From: UBA1412 sp964609795
GTDB taxonomy: Bacteria > Verrucomicrobiota > Verrucomicrobiia > Limisphaerales > UBA1412
Reading direction: 5' to 3'
NCBI GenBank assembly: GCA_964609795.1
Contig: CAZSTC010000082.1
Coordinates: 1-9,573, forward strand
Length of the DNA stretch: 9,573 nt
Shown here in pieces: positions 6,492-9,573 of the stretch. The notes beneath the pieces are model-generated. The model did no database searches. It was not told where the DNA came from and saw only the letters and a program-made list of their open reading frames with translations. Position 1 is the stretch's first letter. The number at the start of each line of letters is the position of its first letter. Position numbers and translations under genes: made by a program.

Positions 6492-7037
6492 TTAAGATTC
6501 TGCGGCCTGACCGATGGGATTAGGGTTTGAAAGGTGATATTGAGCCAGAGCGGAATACTCCAGGGCCCAAAGTTTAAGCTGTTCAATTTCTTTGGGGTCG
6601 AGCTGGCGGACTACTTTGGCGGGAGAGCCGACGATGAGGCTGTTTGGGGCTGCCTTGAGCTTGGGGGTGACTAGAGAGCCGGCACCAATCATGCAGCAGG
6701 GAGGAATCTCAACGTGGTCCAGAAGGATGCTGCCCATGCCGATCAGGCAGTTATCGCCGACTTTGCAACCATGGAGGATGGCACCGTGGCCGACGGTCAC
6801 GTAATCGCCGAGCGCCAGAGGTGCATCCAGACTGACGTGGAAGGTGGCATTATCCTGAACATTGGAGTGGCTGCCGATCGTCATTTCATTCATATCGGCG
6901 CGCAGGACGGCATTGAACCAGACGGAGGCATGATCTTTGAGAGTGACCGCGCCGCAGATGAGGGCTCCTTTTGCGAGGAAGACTTTTTCGCCTATGACGG
7001 GTTTGCGTTTGAGGAACTGTTCAAAGATATGGCTCAC
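6492..7037 (-). CDS. Gamma-class carbonic anhydrase-like hexapeptide-repeat protein
   Basis: This 181-residue protein has a left-handed beta-helix of hexapeptide repeats (about residues 12-140) and a short C-terminal helix region, typical of the YrdA/PaaY/CaiE group of gamma carbonic anhydrases, which form trimers with metal sites between subunits. The three metal-binding histidines are present at H67, H84 and H89 (in ATFHVS and VGHGAILHG), as are the active-site partners R46, D48, Q61 and D62. The acidic loop carrying the proton-shuttle glutamates of the Methanosarcina Cam enzyme is not evident, so activity may be low, as in many YrdA-like proteins. The start is GTG at 7035-7037, with no Shine-Dalgarno; the region before it is open but shows no better start. 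The next gene follows after five bases. It may hydrate CO2 or have another acyl- or metal-linked role. Confidence 0.88.
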   Translation of the reverse strand: MSHIFEQFLKRKPVIGEKVFLAKGALICGAVTLKDHASVWFNAVLRADMNEMTIGSHSNVQDNATFHVSLDAPLALGDYVTVGHGAILHGCKVGDNCLIGMGSILLDHVEIPPCCMIGAGSLVTPKLKAAPNSLIVGSPAKVVRQLDPKEIEQLKLWALEYSALAQYHLSNPNPIGQAAES

Positions 7038-7100
7038 GGGGTAGGAGGGATGGTTTGTCGGGTCAGAGTAAATTACGGGTGGTTTATGAGGGGGATAAGC

Positions 7101-7154
7101 CTCGCGGGAGCTCTATTTGCGCAACGTATTGCGGCAATCGGGCTCCCGCGGGAG
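7101..7154. repeat. Long G+C-rich inverted repeat (hairpin or cruciform) downstream of the cytochrome gene
   Basis: Positions 7101-7113 pair with 7140-7152 over 13 bp with two G-T wobbles. The 26-base loop can itself fold (GCAA-CGTA-TTGC at 7121-7132, flanked by TTGC and GCAA). The right arm also belongs to a perfect 12-bp palindrome, CTCCCGCGGGAG (7143-7154). It lies in the 179-base gap between the cytochrome stop and the carbonic anhydrase-like start. Neither strand has a T-tract after it, so it is not a standard intrinsic terminator; it might be an mRNA 3' end stabiliser, a REP-like element or a regulator site. Confidence 0.7.
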
Positions 7155-7216
7155 TTCAGAGGGGCGACATCAAGGTGAGTTCATCTTGCCCATGAGGTTT
7201 AATCCCTGATTCACTC

Positions 7217-8734
7217 TTAATAGGTTCCGTGGTGGCAGGTGATGCAGCCGGCGACATTACGCTGCCTGTTGCCGTCGGGGTGCTTGAAAACCAGACCCTT
7301 CGGGTCGGCCTCATCCCAATCGCCTTCTTTGGACTGAGCAAGAATGATGTGGCAATCATCACAACCGTTGGGGAGGGATTCGCCTTCTTCCTCATCGACG
7401 ACGTATTTGTTATGGCAGCGGGAGCATCCTTCCGAATGCATATGGCCGAGGTTATTGGGATAGTTTTCCCAGGTGGATTTCATTTCGGGGAAGATATTGC
7501 GGCGATAGATGTCCTGGACGGTTTTGGTAGCCACGGCCAGATGTTCGCTTTCGGGGTAGGCCGCTTTCATGCCTTCGGCGATTTTCTCAAAGGCTTCGGC
7601 CTGCGTTTCGTATTCACCGGTGAGGAGCTCAATGACGTTGAGCTTGATATTTTCGCCGAGTTCACGAGGAAGCGAACCCAGTTCAAAGGCCATATCGACA
7701 GCGGCCACGGGTGTGTGATAGCGGTGAGCCGGGCGGTTATGGCACTCGAGGCAGGTCATGGTGAAGAGCTTCTGGGTAGCCGGGTCATACTGTTCTTCAT
7801 CGCGTGAGAAGATTTTGTTTTCGCCTTTCTGGTTGGTGGTGCGAATCCAAATCACCCTGCCCTCGCGCTTATTATTTTCTGTGACGAACTCGACCTTGCT
7901 GTTTTCGGCAGTATGCCAGTGAATGCCGCTGACCGAGCCATTGTTGGGATCGGTTCCGCCGACATTGAAGCTCAGGCGGTAAGTGGTTTTCGCGTCACCT
8001 TCATCGCGGAGGAAGTGGGTAAAGGTTTTGCCGCGTTGGCCGATATAGCGCTCATTCCAATGGCACTCCATACAGGTGTGCTCGATTTTGGTTTTGCCAT
8101 CAAGATGACGGCCATACATGGCGGCGACGGGTACCGGGATGGGAGTATGATAAGTACCTGTTACATTCTGGAAAAGCTGACGGGTGCCGTTAATTTTGGC
8201 GTAGAGGTAAGCTTCGACACCGGGACCGACGTGGCACTCCACGCATTTGATCTTGGCGTGGGGATTACTGGCATGGGCGACCTCCATGGGCTCCATGGTG
8301 TTGTGGCAGAGCTTGCCGCAGAATTCATCGGATTCGCTCCAATGATAGACTTTATAGCCCGCAAAGGCGACGACAGCGCCGGAGACGCCGACGGCCACCA
8401 GAAGGGAGATGAGGACGAGCCAGGTGGAGAGTCTGCCCAAATCCAGTTTGAGATCAGGGGTTTTCACCTTAAGGTAGGAGCACCAGCCTTTGCCGGGTTC
8501 ATCAGGGCGGTTATTGAGCCAATACCAGAGGACCAGGCCCGCAACGATGAGGAAGAGGCCTCCCACAAAGACGGCCGGCACAGCGACATAGGCCAGAAGG
8601 CTGAAATAGGGGCTACTGTGGCCGAAGAGGAAATCGACAGCCGTGAGGAGGACGAAAACAAAGAGTGCACCCAGGGAAGCGACAATTCCCAGTAAAGTTA
8701 ACCAATTCTTTAACAATGAGTTTCCCAGATTCAT
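7217..8734 (-). CDS. Heptaheme NapC/NirT-type membrane cytochrome c (ImcH-like quinol dehydrogenase)
   Basis: This 505-residue inner-membrane protein probably takes electrons from quinol and passes them to periplasmic carriers. Three hydrophobic helices are seen at about 12-35, 45-72 and 103-127, followed by a large periplasmic part. Seven heme c sites are visible: C139-C143-H144 (CGKLCH, the CX3CH variant), then six CXXCH sites beginning at C164, C221, C328, C437, C458 and C497. Residues 130-260 correspond to the NapC/NirT/NrfH module: M147 or M150 could ligate heme 1, and CVECHVGPG and CMECHWNE are family signatures. The three-helix, seven-heme layout and length resemble Geobacter ImcH, the quinol oxidase for high-potential extracellular acceptors; NrfH and NapC are shorter with four hemes and one helix. 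Terminal reductase or porin-cytochrome genes are not in the window. The ATG at 8734 has no Shine-Dalgarno; the 171-base gap upstream should hold its promoter. Confidence 0.92.
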   Translation of the reverse strand: MNLGNSLLKNWLTLLGIVASLGALFVFVLLTAVDFLFGHSSPYFSLLAYVAVPAVFVGGLFLIVAGLVLWYWLNNRPDEPGKGWCSYLKVKTPDLKLDLGRLSTWLVLISLLVAVGVSGAVVAFAGYKVYHWSESDEFCGKLCHNTMEPMEVAHASNPHAKIKCVECHVGPGVEAYLYAKINGTRQLFQNVTGTYHTPIPVPVAAMYGRHLDGKTKIEHTCMECHWNERYIGQRGKTFTHFLRDEGDAKTTYRLSFNVGGTDPNNGSVSGIHWHTAENSKVEFVTENNKREGRVIWIRTTNQKGENKIFSRDEEQYDPATQKLFTMTCLECHNRPAHRYHTPVAAVDMAFELGSLPRELGENIKLNVIELLTGEYETQAEAFEKIAEGMKAAYPESEHLAVATKTVQDIYRRNIFPEMKSTWENYPNNLGHMHSEGCSRCHNKYVVDEEEGESLPNGCDDCHIILAQSKEGDWDEADPKGLVFKHPDGNRQRNVAGCITCHHGTY

Positions 8735-8905
8735 AATCAGTTTATATTTTCAAGTATCCCTACAGAATCAGCCTCTATAAGAACGAGGCCAACCGCTGCA
8801 GAAGGTTAAACGGCATTTAGGAGGAAGTAAAGACGTTTTGAATGCCTATTGAACGAAAATGCGGTTTTTAGAGCCTTTCTCAATAGCTTTCAGCTATTTA
8901 TCCTT
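8735..8905. other. Intergenic region upstream of the cytochrome gene
   Basis: This gap lies between the stop of the GH99-like gene and the start of the cytochrome gene, both on the minus strand. It should contain the cytochrome promoter, but no convincing -35/-10 pair is seen. Two small inverted repeats are visible: GCCTC-N9-GAGGC (8771-8789) and AATAGCT-TTC-AGCTATT (8882-8898). The second sits eight bases after the GH99-like stop and could be a weak 3' end signal, although no T-tract follows on the minus strand. An AGGAGG at 8819-8824 has no usable start codon behind it. Confidence 0.5.
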
Positions 8906-9573
8906 TTATTTCGCGGAGTCTCTGACGGCCTCCAGATATTTCATCCCGTTGACGGTGTCGGGTTCGAGATAGCTGCCTTCGGTCCACTCGTTCCAGCAAT
9001 TGATATTGAAAATCCGCTGAGAGGGCGGACGGTTGGCGAGGCGTTGACGCGTCATTTTGAGGGCTTCTTTGAAAGCCTCGGGGGTATTGTTTTTAATGCA
9101 GGCGGTGAAAGGATAGCCGAAGTTGCCGTGAGGATCATCCTGGTGCGCTCTCGGGGAGGAATCCCATCCCATGCTGACATTGGGATAGTAGGGGACTTTG
9201 AACTGGGATTCGGCCTGGGTCCAGTATTCCATATATCCATCGCGGACCTTGAGGAACTCGGTCTGGGGAGTGTCATTGAGAGCGACGTGGTGAATCCAGA
9301 CGTAGGAGGTGACGGCATCGAAGCCGAGTTTTTCGACGAGCTCGACGGGATTTGCCGGGACTTTCTCGACGGGGAGAACGGGCTGGCCCCAGACGACGGC
9401 TTCCAGGTGGAGGCCATTAAAGCCGGCGGCCCGGGTGCGTTCGCGGAAGCGATCGAGAGCTTTGCGGGTTTCCTCGACGGAGCCGAAAGAGGCCAGGAGC
9501 TGGCTCAGGTCGTAGACAGAGAAATAGGGTTTGCCGTCGATTTGCCAATAGGAGGGGTGTTTGAAGTAGGTGT
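8906..9573 (-). CDS. GH99-like / WbsX-family protein, 5' end beyond the window
   Basis: Only the C-terminal 222 codons or so are present; the frame is open without a stop to the right edge, so the internal ATG at 9232 is not the real start. The sequence has the pattern of the glycosyltransferase WbsX / glycoside hydrolase family 99-like domain (Pfam Glyco_tran_WbsX): HPSYWQIDGKPYFSVYDL near the visible N-terminus, the FRERTRAAGFNGLHLEAV segment, TSYVWIHHVAL, PYYPNVSMGWDSSPR and the hallmark NCWNEWTEGSYLEPD near the end. Relatives are (beta/alpha)8-type proteins of O-antigen and capsule loci or polysaccharide degradation loci; whether this one makes or cleaves glycans cannot be told. The two tryptophans and acidic residues of NxWNEWTEGxxLEPD are intact. 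No other glycan gene is in view. The cytochrome gene follows after 171 bases and is unrelated in function. Confidence 0.88.
   Translation of the reverse strand, partial: TYFKHPSYWQIDGKPYFSVYDLSQLLASFGSVEETRKALDRFRERTRAAGFNGLHLEAVVWGQPVLPVEKVPANPVELVEKLGFDAVTSYVWIHHVALNDTPQTEFLKVRDGYMEYWTQAESQFKVPYYPNVSMGWDSSPRAHQDDPHGNFGYPFTACIKNNTPEAFKEALKMTRQRLANRPPSQRIFNINCWNEWTEGSYLEPDTVNGMKYLEAVRDSAK

Noticed and set aside
5866..6495. Plus-strand open frame opposite the quinone oxidoreductase (209 codons)
   Set aside because: The minus-strand frame carries clear Flavodoxin_2 signatures and tight operon spacing; the plus frame has none.
7913..8695. Long plus-strand open frame opposite the heptaheme cytochrome (260 codons), and a similar one at 7229-7807
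   Set aside because: Both are antisense to a gene with seven intact heme motifs and three membrane helices; their composition reflects the complementary strand.
8819..8870. AGGAGG followed by a tiny open frame (ATG at 8842, nine codons)
   Set aside because: The spacing from AGGAGG to the ATG is 17 bases, too long, and the peptide is too short to support; SD motifs are also not used by the neighbouring genes.
9052..9417. Minus-strand open frame of 121 codons overlapping the GH99-like gene
   Set aside because: It is out of frame with the recognisable WbsX-type sequence, which continues without a stop to the right edge.

Overview
The window is bacterial and moderately GC-rich, apart from an AT-rich, repeat-bearing stretch of about 200 bases at the left edge. 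The genes fit an anaerobic or facultative bacterium with a quinol-oxidising multiheme cytochrome and ferrous iron uptake. Affiliation with the PVC superphylum (Verrucomicrobiota, Kiritimatiellota or Lentisphaerota) is a guess. It rests on the single-chain alpha2-type glycyl-tRNA synthetase without zinc cysteines, the GH99-like/WbsX protein and the general lack of Shine-Dalgarno sequences; no marker gene settles it.

Layout. Positions 1-216 hold a 10-bp tandem repeat, a pair of 24-bp direct repeats and a good sigma70-type promoter. From there a plus-strand iron cluster runs to 3551: a DtxR/MntR-family metalloregulator, FeoA, FeoB and a small Cys-rich membrane protein of the FeoB-associated type, closed by a probable terminator that overlaps the last stop codon. 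Everything to the right is on the minus strand. In transcription order (right to left) these are: a GH99-like/WbsX protein cut by the right edge; a heptaheme NapC/NirT-type membrane cytochrome; a gamma-class carbonic anhydrase-like protein; a flavodoxin-fold NAD(P)H:quinone oxidoreductase; glycyl-tRNA synthetase with a strong intrinsic terminator; and a TlpA-like thioredoxin lipoprotein that converges on the feo cluster.

How the genes may work together. The regulator probably senses Fe(II) and controls the feo genes in its own transcription unit. FeoB imports Fe(II), with FeoA and the Cys-rich protein as accessories. The heptaheme cytochrome resembles the quinol dehydrogenases that pass electrons from the inner membrane to the periplasm, such as Geobacter ImcH. 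The TlpA-like protein could supply reductant for cytochrome c or other disulfide chemistry outside the cytoplasm. The carbonic anhydrase-like and oxidoreductase genes are 5 bases apart and probably co-transcribed, with glyS 25 bases further on. I see no CRISPR array, tRNA, rRNA, insertion sequence or phage gene. I do not claim a new multi-gene system; the most notable items are the heptaheme cytochrome, the mixed metal site of the regulator, the hairpin between feoA and feoB, and the repeats and palindromes in the intergenic DNA.
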